Origin: a virus
Virus record (IMG/VR): IMGVR_UViG_3300009103_001640
Coordinates: 1-59,071 of that record
DNA: 59,071 bases
Reading direction: 5' to 3' (one strand)
Shown here: positions 46,201 to 54,290 of the stretch, piece by piece
How positions within the stretch are numbered: the first letter of the stretch is position 1
Layout: the number at the start of each line of letters is the position of its first letter
The notes under the pieces: model-generated
What the model was told of the DNA's origin: nothing
Databases searched by the model: none
Seen by the model: only the letters and a program-made list of their open reading frames with translations
Made by a program: the position numbers and the translations under genes

Positions 46201-46810
46201 CACTATAAGCCACCCGGCGCGCTCGACTGAAGCTAATTTCACTGCAGTTGCTGTGATAGAGTATTTAATCGAGTCGGCTCTTGCATACGGCGGCTGGACT
46301 ACCCCGGAATTTACTGCTGCAGCAAATAGAATTTTAAATAATTTGCCAATTAGCATACAAGCTGCGGGGTGGAGTACGTCGCCTTCGTCTCCTGTGCGAA
46401 GCAGTATAAAGGGCAAAGTAGGGGCAGACTATTGGAATCATCCAGTGATTAATGCTCTTTATCAGCTTTATTTTATGATGAACGTGCGTGTAGAATACTT
46501 GGTGGGATACCGCGATTCTAACTTGCGCCCGAAATATGAAAAGACAATTGGCGCAGAGATCTGGGCGCCCCTGAGTCAGAAAAGGGTCAGGTCTTTGCAC
46601 AGAGCCGAAGGGCAGCAGATTTTGTGCCGCTTGCGACCATACAATCATGAGGATTTGCGCATTGCTTTTCCCAAAGCTTTAGAAATGCCGATCTGGAATA
46701 ATAGATTTTTGTTAGTTGGAAACAATGGCAAAGCCCTTTCAGGCATTAAACGAAAGATGGGGCTCACCCGACCGGCTACACAGATCATAAGAGAAGGACT
46801 TACTTACTGA
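43247..46810 (+). CDS. Large virion structural protein (1187 residues)
   Basis: No motif I recognise as catalytic. The N-terminal region has SVIKVITIETVGGTVELETN, and a basic stretch around residues 440-480 (RAKKRTGKLQSTRRIVQKK) and another around 620-640 (FRRFAARRYARTRPWRR) suggest contact with acidic partners or nucleic acid. A Ser/Asn/Gly-rich linker lies around residues 700-720. The last 200 residues are helical. It is joined to both neighbours by one-base overlaps (TAATG and TGATG) and so belongs to the tail or baseplate block. Exact location in the particle is unknown. Confidence 0.5.
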   Translation: MASNDMNFLADLIPTSVIKVITIETVGGTVELETNPHIVEETVPVYKRAELQATMGAEGGARFEALMKQFGADLGSTSYSGKQLGEIGAQMGMATSNKETTMVTLDVAMKDTLDREDVAGQWFMSGDITKYLYIIAVQFKSKRAVNTYRSLIGKATGPVMQIAHAYLTGKITKEELLAQGRKQNIPSVGNLIKSKNDITFKITSAQDIVNAIDSSTSGEAITEQDLMLAGYSSIDTNGDTIYEFPAKFQFEINSAEPNHAAYYICSYIDIEKLLEDNGLTTNTVNMSANQYANNGEWVTALANGELGNDGRISDFRDVNNVVPAHSVDLSQINMLDELASGTGQNFTTLPGYKPKYFSDIHLSVMPGRGCGFLFAFSQLDFMKDNSVYGRFFDNVADNTADAVLKRCTMEEMKIVRRRVKHFKQGSYARGYPSVYEPWTNEEKEHVVVSTRAKKRTGKLQSTRRIVQKKTGAPTSIGRTNSGGIRELNLKTNSTNGKDFKIRHFTGKDIGVKRQTDGIYQYGVEITMRDYVPVFIGAHLKELRKHVTRLKEYEVFSQIPVVNRYQQTYKDPHVGNKMVDQQTDKAIPVVNIVGGVSAANTNAPKQNQVGFYDPTINRFTRDFRRFAARRYARTRPWRRAPQVFVELLDLIVNNKMSDQEKLKIRKNMASVSNPASGTPRGINAVIETLELYIKIVEDLISSEPPTTNSSAASNPNTPNGGSGVTNRTVTHKVWFNNDAFNADAPPATGASFLNMSANGATTSIGIVTTGDYMERAQNEVLKYFTSPTAAPNPAKAYSCLSGMSVNMLQPDNTINLQRLKDYTGSHTEKSEMKKDFKNVVQWMGSKRKADQTRILTIDSKQRVGQAISPEFGFSLMTGKEYGDALRGRFEADSNSNPRLTEGVDDGASADPILSQPGVELPTAEAEDVDYVDVFPSAMATAEWASVQTGAELMDAFTNLAAGFEMQHETEFLTQMVINTKRDFMHSTISHPARSTEANFTAVAVIEYLIESALAYGGWTTPEFTAAANRILNNLPISIQAAGWSTSPSSPVRSSIKGKVGADYWNHPVINALYQLYFMMNVRVEYLVGYRDSNLRPKYEKTIGAEIWAPLSQKRVRSLHRAEGQQILCRLRPYNHEDLRIAFPKALEMPIWNNRFLLVGNNGKALSGIKRKMGLTRPATQIIREGLTY

Positions 46811-49800
46811 TGGCGAATGGAAAGAAGCAATATGTGATTTCATCTACCGCTTATGGAATTAACTTTTTAAAAAGAAATCAGCGATTTAAGACGCATTTTG
46901 AGAACATGGCTGCTCGCGATCCGTCCAAGCAGCAGCAGTCTGCTCGCGGCGCGACTCTGGACTCAACAACGCGCCAGAGAGAGACAGCAGAATTTTTCAA
47001 GTCTCTCCAGCGTTCAGATAAGTTTTTGGAAGATTCGTCACTTGGGGCAGGGGTGATGTCACCTGTTGATCCTATTCGCACTTTGTCTAATCGCATTTGG
47101 TCAGTCAGGGGCAGAGATCCTGATACTAAGCTGATGTTCCTTTCTGGCGCAATGTCGTTAGAAGCAGAGGGTAGCGTCTATCAGTCGCAACCATTTGACA
47201 TTGTGTTCTCTAACGAGGTCGCCAAGACGGGAGACGGAGTAATACCAGATCCTATCGAAGACAAGATGACAAAGTGGCGAGATCAGAAAAATGGACCCAT
47301 AGTTACGTCAGGCTTGTTCCCCGTGTACCAACAGAATATTAAACTTATACCAGTTGAAAGTACGTTTAACCAACTTTATATGACACTTACTGGTCTTACT
47401 CCAGAGCAGATCGCCAAAGCGGACGAACTTGCGGAGGATCCAAAGTACGGCGAAAAGATGAAAGCTATGCAAGTAGGGTCACAATTTCAGAAAGAAGGCT
47501 CAATCTATGCTTGGAATATGATGCGAAACTATATTGGAAAGACTGCGAGAACTGTTGCTGGCAGCAAGACTGCATACGAAGATTATTCATCGTACGTTAA
47601 CGTGCCGTTCAATATGTTAGAATCGAGGATCATGTCCTTTGACGGCACATGTGATTATGCACATTGTAAATCGGAATATAATTTCTATTCGATGATGTAC
47701 GAAAAGTTTTCAAAGCATGCGCCAGAACTGTTGCTGCCGTGTATGTTGTTGCAATCCGCTGCAGACACTAAACTCGGAGATCCTGAGACTATTAAGATTG
47801 CAAACGACAACGCCACGCTTGGTGGTGCGATTAAATCAGCGACTGCTGGAAACCTCATTGGAAGAAAGAAGAAGAGAGACGCCGATGCTGCTGAAGCTAT
47901 GACAATCTCCAGCCTGTATTGGCACGAGTTTGGCACTGTGCTATCTAGGGTTGCCAAAGCTGCCGTGAAAGGAAACGGCGTCACCTCTCAGCTACCGAAA
48001 GACATTGACGCTCTTGCTGATTCCAAATCAGCGCGCCAAACATTGGGGCGCATTCTCCAGAATAGTCCAGCGGCAGCATACTCTGCTGGAAAGATGAGAA
48101 ATCTCATATTCAGTGGAGATTATCAACAGCTTATCTCGGACACTGATTTGCATCGTGAGAACTATCCGATGTATGCCGATGTTAGCTTCACGGCAGATCA
48201 ATTCGCAATGTTCTCTGATTTCATTGATTATGCTGGGCTTATGCCAGATTTGATTGACGCTCTCGTTGCTAGCGAGCCCGGCAACACATCGTTGCTACAG
48301 GATGTGCCAAGCAGCAAAAGACCAGAGTTGGCTGTAGGCAAGCCTGTATTTGAGGCTCAACCAAAGATGCATGTTGTCCATCGTGTTGATGATGGCATCT
48401 CTATGGTACAGAAACAAAATATCGTGCCGATGAAGAGAAACATTTTTGATGTTGAAACTTGGCTATACGAGTTGTTAAACGATCAGCAAGATACGCAAAA
48501 GATGACCGGACGCCTTCATGCGCATGCTTCTGTTATTGCCGGCGACGGAATGGTAAATACGCTGGAGAAGCAGATTAAAACTATTATTGCTCTTGGCAAG
48601 ATCAAGGATATGGTGTCGGACTATGTTCGCAGTTACGAGCAGATCCTAAAAGGAGAAACGGCTTATTCTGAAACTGTAGTATATCAGGTTAGAAAGAGTG
48701 TTAAACAAAATGGCAACAGAGCCGGCAAGTTTATCCAGAATTTCTGGTTCGCTAATTCCACAAAGGTTACTAATATTAACTTTATGGATACGCAAGTCCA
48801 CTACGGACAAGAGTACATTTATGAAATCTTTGCCTACACGCTTGTCATCGGAACAAGATATGATATTGGCAACAAGTCCTTGGACATGAGCCCGCTTATC
48901 AAATCAACTGATAAATTAGAAACCATGCTCCGAGCGAATGATCAGAGTCTCAAAACTATGACGTTTAAGGATGCCCCATACTCACAAGCTGTGTGGTACA
49001 CCCCGACCCTTAAGCTTGTCAAAACACGTATTCATGCTGAGAGCATCATGATGTTTGATACTGCGCCGATTGTACCAGAGGTAGAGTTCGTTCCATACAA
49101 GGGTATTGCTCACAAATTGCTTTGCGTGTTCAAGGGAAGCGTCGGTCGCAATCAGTTGCCGACCCTATTTATCAATTCGGATCGTAATGCATACGGTCCA
49201 AACTTTGCCATGACTGAGCAGCAAGCAGCAGCTTTACAAAGAAAATATCAAAAGAATGAAATCCTTCCCGGTGAGAATCTTTTATACGAGTCGGATGATC
49301 GTCCTGAGTTCTTTGAGGTCTACCGCTTGACCAAGGCACCATACGGATATTCTGACTTCGATGGACAACTGTACGCAAGGGTCAACACCAGAATACCAAG
49401 CGAGAAGAGCACCTTCCCAGCTAGTGAGATATTGCCAAAATATGCAGACTCAGCCTCAATGGTTGATATCCTTGCGCCCAATACGAAATACTATTATATG
49501 GTTCGACAGGTGGATGTGCATGGCAACTTTTCTAACCCGTCTCCCGTTTTTGAAGTAGAGATGGTTAAGCAGAAAGAGGTCATTTATCCACTAATCAAAG
49601 AATATATTTTCAAAGACCCCATCCCTAGGACAAATAAGAAATATTTTAACAAGTATATTAAAATTGCCCCAACAGTGCAACAGGTACTAATTAATAATAC
49701 AGAGGCTACTTCTGCGTTCGACGCGGCAAACGGAGCCATTCAACTAGGGGCAGCAGACGCAAACATCTGGGGCAGAAAGTACAAGGTTCGCATCACCTCT

Positions 49801-49959
49801 ACCACAACAGGAAAATCGGCAGATTTGAATATTCAGTTTAATCAGAAGCACAAGAAAACTGCTACTGAGACGGAAGGCGGAGACGCGATCAACAAGGAAA
49901 CTGGTGTTAGGACAAAGACAAAGGACATAACTGCCGGCGCTTCAAAGAGCCGGCGCTAA
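46810..49959 (+). CDS. Large virion structural protein with a C-terminal FN3-like domain
   Basis: A 1049-residue protein. The first 900 residues are mixed helix and strand without a motif I recognise; a Lys/Arg-rich N-terminus (FLKRNQRFKTHFENMAAR) precedes a Gln-rich segment. Residues about 820-925 resemble a fibronectin type III fold: FFEVYRLTKAPYGYSDF, then ILAPNTKYYYMVRQVDVHGN and PSPVFEVEMV, the usual N-T-x-Y-x-Y-x-V-R pattern. FN3 domains are frequent on phage surface and tail proteins. The C-terminal 60 residues are Lys/Thr-rich and probably disordered. This gene ends the run of overlapping structural genes that begins at 42114. Confidence 0.5.
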   Translation: MANGKKQYVISSTAYGINFLKRNQRFKTHFENMAARDPSKQQQSARGATLDSTTRQRETAEFFKSLQRSDKFLEDSSLGAGVMSPVDPIRTLSNRIWSVRGRDPDTKLMFLSGAMSLEAEGSVYQSQPFDIVFSNEVAKTGDGVIPDPIEDKMTKWRDQKNGPIVTSGLFPVYQQNIKLIPVESTFNQLYMTLTGLTPEQIAKADELAEDPKYGEKMKAMQVGSQFQKEGSIYAWNMMRNYIGKTARTVAGSKTAYEDYSSYVNVPFNMLESRIMSFDGTCDYAHCKSEYNFYSMMYEKFSKHAPELLLPCMLLQSAADTKLGDPETIKIANDNATLGGAIKSATAGNLIGRKKKRDADAAEAMTISSLYWHEFGTVLSRVAKAAVKGNGVTSQLPKDIDALADSKSARQTLGRILQNSPAAAYSAGKMRNLIFSGDYQQLISDTDLHRENYPMYADVSFTADQFAMFSDFIDYAGLMPDLIDALVASEPGNTSLLQDVPSSKRPELAVGKPVFEAQPKMHVVHRVDDGISMVQKQNIVPMKRNIFDVETWLYELLNDQQDTQKMTGRLHAHASVIAGDGMVNTLEKQIKTIIALGKIKDMVSDYVRSYEQILKGETAYSETVVYQVRKSVKQNGNRAGKFIQNFWFANSTKVTNINFMDTQVHYGQEYIYEIFAYTLVIGTRYDIGNKSLDMSPLIKSTDKLETMLRANDQSLKTMTFKDAPYSQAVWYTPTLKLVKTRIHAESIMMFDTAPIVPEVEFVPYKGIAHKLLCVFKGSVGRNQLPTLFINSDRNAYGPNFAMTEQQAAALQRKYQKNEILPGENLLYESDDRPEFFEVYRLTKAPYGYSDFDGQLYARVNTRIPSEKSTFPASEILPKYADSASMVDILAPNTKYYYMVRQVDVHGNFSNPSPVFEVEMVKQKEVIYPLIKEYIFKDPIPRTNKKYFNKYIKIAPTVQQVLINNTEATSAFDAANGAIQLGAADANIWGRKYKVRITSTTTGKSADLNIQFNQKHKKTATETEGGDAINKETGVRTKTKDITAGASKSRR
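49933..49954 (+). terminator. Possible hairpin at the end of the 1049-residue gene
   Basis: GCCGGC at 49933-49938 and again at 49949-49954 can pair across a 10-base loop, giving a GC-rich 6-bp stem over the last codons of the gene. There is no T-run directly after it, so an intrinsic terminator is doubtful; it could also be a by-product of the GCCGGC-rich coding style. Confidence 0.25.
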
Positions 49960-50037
49960 AACACAGAAAAGAATGTTTTAAGAGAAAGCACTATTTACTG
50001 TATAATAAACTAATTAAGTAACGGAGACAAGAGTTTA
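49960..50037 (+). promoter_or_regulatory. Intergenic gap with a candidate late-type promoter
   Basis: This 78-base gap is the longest in the window. It holds TATAATAA at 50001-50008 in an AT-rich setting and a GGAGA ribosome binding site shortly before the next ATG. TATAATAA resembles both a bacterial -10 element and the T4 late-promoter core TATAAATA (two mismatches). No good -35 element is visible 16-18 bases upstream, which would fit a gp55-type late promoter better than a sigma70 one. Confidence 0.3.
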
Positions 50038-50991
50038 ATGGGATTCTTAGATAACTCGGGTGATATCATCCTCGACGCGGTACTAACCGACACAGGCAGA
50101 TATCGACTCGCAAAGGGCGATGGCTCTTTTAAAATCAGCAAGTTCGCACTTTGCGACGATGAGATTGATTACTCACTTTATAACAAAGATCACGTCAATG
50201 GTAGCGCATACTATGACTTGGAGATTCTGCAATCACCGGTGATGGAGGCGTTTACGAATAACGGCTCTATGATGAAGAGCAAGCTGCTCTCTATCTCTCG
50301 CACCAACTTGCTGTATTTGCCAATTTTGAAATTGAACAACAGCGCACCAGATGCGTCTATGACAACGCTGGATGACGTTGCAACATTTGTTGTTGCGGTA
50401 GACGCCGATTCAGAAGCAAATTCTTCTGGCGGACTAAACGCATCACAAACCAATGGTGTGCTCGCCGGCGAATCGCTTAACTCTCCATCACATGTTCGTA
50501 TTGACCAAGGGCTGAATACGACCGAAATCCCGCCTTCGTTTACTATTGATTCTGACTTGGCTGAGACTGCGTATATCCTCGAAATCGATAACCGTCTTGG
50601 TCGAATCGCTCACCCCACGAAAACATCGCTTGCAGATCCGTCTTTTATTGATGACGACAATATTGCAAGCTATTACTTGACTCTCAATGACAGTGGATAT
50701 GTGAGTTCTAATGAGAGTACAGCAACTTCTACACAGGATAACACGCAAGTCATCACTGGTCCTCGCGGCACAATCCTCAAGTTTAGAATCCAAGCAAGTC
50801 TGGAATTGAATACCAGCACATATCTGTTTGACCTCATCGGCGGTACAGGCACGGTTAGTATTAACCGCAGCACTGATGATGGTCCGGTAGCTTCAAGCTT
50901 CACCAACTACATTGACACTATTGTGCGTGTGACTGGCGCTACAACGGGATACAGTTTGGACATTCCAGTGAGATTTGTTAAGAAGGCATAA
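50038..50991 (+). CDS. Virion structural protein with shared N-terminal domain
   Basis: A 317-residue protein preceded by the only sizeable gap in the structural block. Residues 8-45 read IILDAVLTDTGRYRLAKG then ISKFALCDDEIDYSLY, parallel to the start of the protein at 42114 (VILT-x-x-G-K-Y-K-L-S-R-G then FDEDIVYD). The rest is beta-rich, with Ser/Thr/Asn loops and a C-terminal IDTIVRVTGATTGYSLDIPV strand pair. I do not know a T4 counterpart. A sheath, neck or fibre-attachment role would fit, but only context supports this. Confidence 0.5.
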   Translation: MGFLDNSGDIILDAVLTDTGRYRLAKGDGSFKISKFALCDDEIDYSLYNKDHVNGSAYYDLEILQSPVMEAFTNNGSMMKSKLLSISRTNLLYLPILKLNNSAPDASMTTLDDVATFVVAVDADSEANSSGGLNASQTNGVLAGESLNSPSHVRIDQGLNTTEIPPSFTIDSDLAETAYILEIDNRLGRIAHPTKTSLADPSFIDDDNIASYYLTLNDSGYVSSNESTATSTQDNTQVITGPRGTILKFRIQASLELNTSTYLFDLIGGTGTVSINRSTDDGPVASSFTNYIDTIVRVTGATTGYSLDIPVRFVKKA

Positions 50992-51001
50992 GGAATAAAA
51001 C

Positions 51002-52315
51002 ATGGCGACAACATATAAAACTTTTTCAAACAATGATATTGTTTCAACTAAGACGCTTCTGAATGAAGCAATCCCTCTCACCGGAACGGTTGTTTCCGGC
51101 ACGTATATGGAGGGCACCAGCGAAGTCAACATCAAGAATTACGCTCATGGCATGTTCCAGAGTATCTATGATTATCCTTATCTGAGTTCTTCGGCAAACC
51201 ACATTTTCGACATTACGTTTGGCTACTCTGCCAATTCATCGTGCTCTTCATCGACCAGCACGCAAAACGCCAAGAAGATTAATATTTATAACCAGATGGC
51301 GAAGGTGCTCGTCGGACACAGTTCTTCTGGTGTTATTCAGGAGTTTGATGAAGACGGAGACTTGACTGGCGGAACCAAGCTACAAGAATGTTTCTTTGTT
51401 AACTTTGCTCGCCTGCTTACAAAGGACGAGATCAAGAAAGGTTCATTTAGTTTAGAACTCGGTATTGAGCCCGGTAACTCTGCGTCGTTCCATAAGCGTA
51501 TTAAATGTACTGACTACAATGCACAAAACGATTATCGCGTAAACTCTCCCGCAGGAGATTATGCTGTGCTTTATGCAGAAACCAGTTATGATGGTGGACG
51601 AACCACTGATGGTCTTGCATATTCTGACCGAAAGTTTCTCAAAGGCGAGAAAGAACTTGGTCGCGTTAAGTGCGGTCTGCTTTATTATCAAGCCGGCGTA
51701 GCTGTGCTTACTTCTTCTCTGTTCGCTCATGCTTCGGCATCTGCTGCGCATAGCAATGGAAAGATAAACGGCACCGGCGAGACAGCGGCAAATGGCTCTG
51801 GCTTGCTCGGCGAGGACTATGGGGGATATTTCGATGGCACCGCAGTAGAAGGCAACTACAAGGACATGGGCGCCCACCACACCTATCAGCCTTTCCTTGG
51901 ACCACACATCGGACCCACCACTAGCGATGCCAACGCTGATGGAACACCGACTCTTACAGAGGGTGAAAATCTTTTTATTCGTCAAATGATGACCGGTTCT
52001 GAAATCTCCTCTTCCTGTAATGCGCTGAGATCGCGTCTTTACAACCTCTCGTTCAACAACACGACGGAACTTAACTCGACAATTTACTTCTGTCGAATGA
52101 ACCACAACGAGTTCAACTACAGTTCCAACCCCACATACCTGAACGGTTCCAAGATTCGCGTTAAGAACGTTGCAGGCGATACTCCAGTTGCTTATGTTAC
52201 TGGTGTCGGACTTTACTCATCGGACAATGAGTTGATGGCAGTGGCAAAGTTGTCAGAGCCCCTGAAGAAAGACCCAACAAACGAGTTGACACTGAGAGTT
52301 CGTCTAGACTACTAG
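51002..52315 (+). CDS. Virion structural protein, paralogue of 52949-54289
   Basis: A 437-residue beta-rich protein. It starts TYKTFSNNDIVSTKTLLNEA and its last 100 residues include YFCRMNHNEFNYSSNPTYL, then YVTGVGLYSSDNELMAVAKL and PLKKDPTNELTLRVRLDY. The same order recurs in the protein at 52949 (FCRAPKNKLNHSNNPTYL; QVKIYDEEMNCIGIAKIAKP; KLKVDF at the end), as do IKKGSF/I and the YYQAGVAVLTSS / MYDAGLFLLTGS segments. Central low-complexity loops are rich in Ala, Ser and Gly. Likely a repeated structural component of tail, neck or fibre. Ribosome binding site GGAATAAAAC is weak. Confidence 0.55.
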   Translation: MATTYKTFSNNDIVSTKTLLNEAIPLTGTVVSGTYMEGTSEVNIKNYAHGMFQSIYDYPYLSSSANHIFDITFGYSANSSCSSSTSTQNAKKINIYNQMAKVLVGHSSSGVIQEFDEDGDLTGGTKLQECFFVNFARLLTKDEIKKGSFSLELGIEPGNSASFHKRIKCTDYNAQNDYRVNSPAGDYAVLYAETSYDGGRTTDGLAYSDRKFLKGEKELGRVKCGLLYYQAGVAVLTSSLFAHASASAAHSNGKINGTGETAANGSGLLGEDYGGYFDGTAVEGNYKDMGAHHTYQPFLGPHIGPTTSDANADGTPTLTEGENLFIRQMMTGSEISSSCNALRSRLYNLSFNNTTELNSTIYFCRMNHNEFNYSSNPTYLNGSKIRVKNVAGDTPVAYVTGVGLYSSDNELMAVAKLSEPLKKDPTNELTLRVRLDY

Positions 52316-52327
52316 GCGGGCTTTCGT

Positions 52328-52939
52328 ATGAGCACACCGAAACTCAGAAAGAAATACGAAAAGCTTATCTTAGAGCTTCGGTACTTAACCGCTGATTATG
52401 ATTATCATCGCATGGCGTACGCCGATGCGCAGCAAAGATTTGCAAAAGACTTTGAAGAGTACCAGACAGAGTTTAATCTATCCGACCCTCCAGAGCGCGA
52501 TGCCAGCAGCACTGGTTCTGAGGAAGATTTTACGGAATTAGAAGCCGTCGAGGATGAGTCAAAGAGAAAGCGAATAAACGCCGTTGCCAACGCAGTCTTT
52601 AAGAAGATAGCGAAAGCCACTCACCCAGACAAACTTATGCATCTGAGTGAAGAAGAGCAGAGACGAAGAGAAGGTATGTTTCAGGACGCACAAGATGCTT
52701 CGTCTAAACGCGAATGGTATCGACTGTTGTGTATCGCAACAGATCTGGGCATTTCTCTGCCAACACCAACCAAAGAACATATTGCCTTGCTGGAATCAAA
52801 AAATAAAGAACTTCGCCAAGTGATCGTCCACATGGAAAAGACATATGCTTGGGTATATTCTCAAATGCCAAACTCGGCATCTAAGCAGAATGTTCTTAGA
52901 GAATTCGCCAAAGCGGTTGGATATATCACCGGCGACTAA
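52328..52939 (+). CDS. J-domain-like (HPD motif) protein
   Basis: A 203-residue, strongly helical and charged protein. Residues about 82-135 read like a J-domain core: a helix AVANAVFKKIAKAT, the signature loop H99-P100-D101 followed by K, and a helix EEEQRRREGMFQDAQDA, then KREWYRLLCIA. The HPD motif is what DnaJ proteins use to trigger ATP hydrolysis in DnaK. The N-terminal 50 residues may form a coiled coil, and an acidic linker (EEDFTELEAVEDE) lies between. It sits between two paralogous virion genes, so it may be an assembly helper recruiting host DnaK, or a structural protein with a degenerate J fold. Confidence 0.55.
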   Translation: MSTPKLRKKYEKLILELRYLTADYDYHRMAYADAQQRFAKDFEEYQTEFNLSDPPERDASSTGSEEDFTELEAVEDESKRKRINAVANAVFKKIAKATHPDKLMHLSEEEQRRREGMFQDAQDASSKREWYRLLCIATDLGISLPTPTKEHIALLESKNKELRQVIVHMEKTYAWVYSQMPNSASKQNVLREFAKAVGYITGD

Positions 52940-52948
52940 TTATTTAAA

Positions 52949-54289
52949 ATGCCATACTATAAATTTAAGAAAAGAGATCTGATTTATAATCGGATCAAGA
53001 CATTCCCCAAGGTCGAGTTCACGGTTGCTAGAGGACCGGACGACACTACGAGTAAAGTTTATTATAACCACAATCCTCAGATTGATGGTAAGTTTGGTTT
53101 AGGAAGTCCTGAGTCTGGACACGTATCTTTGTATGAACTCAACGTGGACAAGTTTAGTGGTTCGGTCTATGACCCCGCTAAGGACACGACTGAAGGCGAA
53201 GGTGTCAATAACGAGATTTTTCCGTTTATTGTCAAGGGCAGTAGCATGCACTCATTCGGTACCGTCAGTTCAACTGGCTTCCACGGCATCTCGTATGGCG
53301 ATGAGATTACCAGCAGCTACTCGATGACTGCATCTGTTCAAAGACTGTACTACCGGGAGAACGACAGCAGAAAGCACGTCTTCGCCCTTAAGAGTCACCT
53401 TGACCGCGCTGCAACAACGAGCCGGCACTTCGCCTTCACCGGTTCAGGGGGATCCAATGAAGAGGTCGATAACGGGTGGGACAAAAGCACACAAGAGATG
53501 AGTATTATTGATGTGCCATCCATCTTTTATGGTAACTCGATTAAGAAAGGCTCCATTAATTTAAAGTTTTATCTTACCGGTACATTGGTCGGCGAACTTT
53601 CTGACATTAAAAACAATGGCGAATTAATCCAGATTGGACCTACAGGATCGACAGGTTCGGGCTCCGTTGCGGGCATCGTTATGTACGACGCCGGGCTTTT
53701 TCTCTTGACAGGCTCATGGGATCTTGATATAGTAGAGAGGAATTATAGAAGTGCAGGTGCGGGAGACTTGGTAACTTCGCAATGGGTGTATTTCGGATAT
53801 GGCATACCCACTCGGGCATTGGAGGAGAGTGACGAGGGTACATTAGAAGGAGCCTCGCAGGTGATCAACAAGCAGCTTCAATATGTGGATATGAAGTCGG
53901 ATGACTTAACGGGTTCACAATTCTCTATTAGCTTTAGAGGAGTAAACTATATCCCAACTGTGACAATGTTTTGTCGAGCGCCAAAGAACAAACTAAACCA
54001 TTCCAACAACCCAACATATCTTGCCCACTCCTCATCGTTAGATGAGTCGGGCTCAGTTGAAACAATCACGGGTTCTACGATTTATCGCGAGAACGATAGA
54101 CAACAAATAAACAATGTTGTATACAGCGCCTATAATAGTATTACGGGCAGCTTCAAAAAAACAACCTTCATTACGCAAGTTAAGATTTATGATGAAGAGA
54201 TGAATTGCATTGGCATAGCCAAGATAGCAAAACCAGTAAAGAAGACGCCAGAACGCGACTTCACATTTAAGTTAAAAGTAGATTTTTAA
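52949..54289 (+). CDS. Virion structural protein, paralogue of 51002-52315
   Basis: A 446-residue beta-rich protein starting YYKFKKRDLIYNRIKTFPKV. It shares with the 51002 protein the IKKGSINL segment, the GIVMYDAGLFLLTGSWDL segment, FCRAPKNKLNHSNNPTYL and the C-terminal KTTFITQVKIYDEEMNC then AKIAKPVKK. Sequence identity is modest, so the duplication is old. The J-domain-like gene lies between the pair. This is the last virion gene of the window; the next gene, two bases later, belongs to DNA metabolism. Confidence 0.55.
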   Translation: MPYYKFKKRDLIYNRIKTFPKVEFTVARGPDDTTSKVYYNHNPQIDGKFGLGSPESGHVSLYELNVDKFSGSVYDPAKDTTEGEGVNNEIFPFIVKGSSMHSFGTVSSTGFHGISYGDEITSSYSMTASVQRLYYRENDSRKHVFALKSHLDRAATTSRHFAFTGSGGSNEEVDNGWDKSTQEMSIIDVPSIFYGNSIKKGSINLKFYLTGTLVGELSDIKNNGELIQIGPTGSTGSGSVAGIVMYDAGLFLLTGSWDLDIVERNYRSAGAGDLVTSQWVYFGYGIPTRALEESDEGTLEGASQVINKQLQYVDMKSDDLTGSQFSISFRGVNYIPTVTMFCRAPKNKLNHSNNPTYLAHSSSLDESGSVETITGSTIYRENDRQQINNVVYSAYNSITGSFKKTTFITQVKIYDEEMNCIGIAKIAKPVKKTPERDFTFKLKVDF

Positions 54290-54290
54290 T

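Noticed and set aside
49933-49957. Direct repeat GCCGGCGCT as an attachment site or recombination site
   Set aside because: Only nine bases, inside coding sequence, and GCCGGC is common throughout the virion genes.
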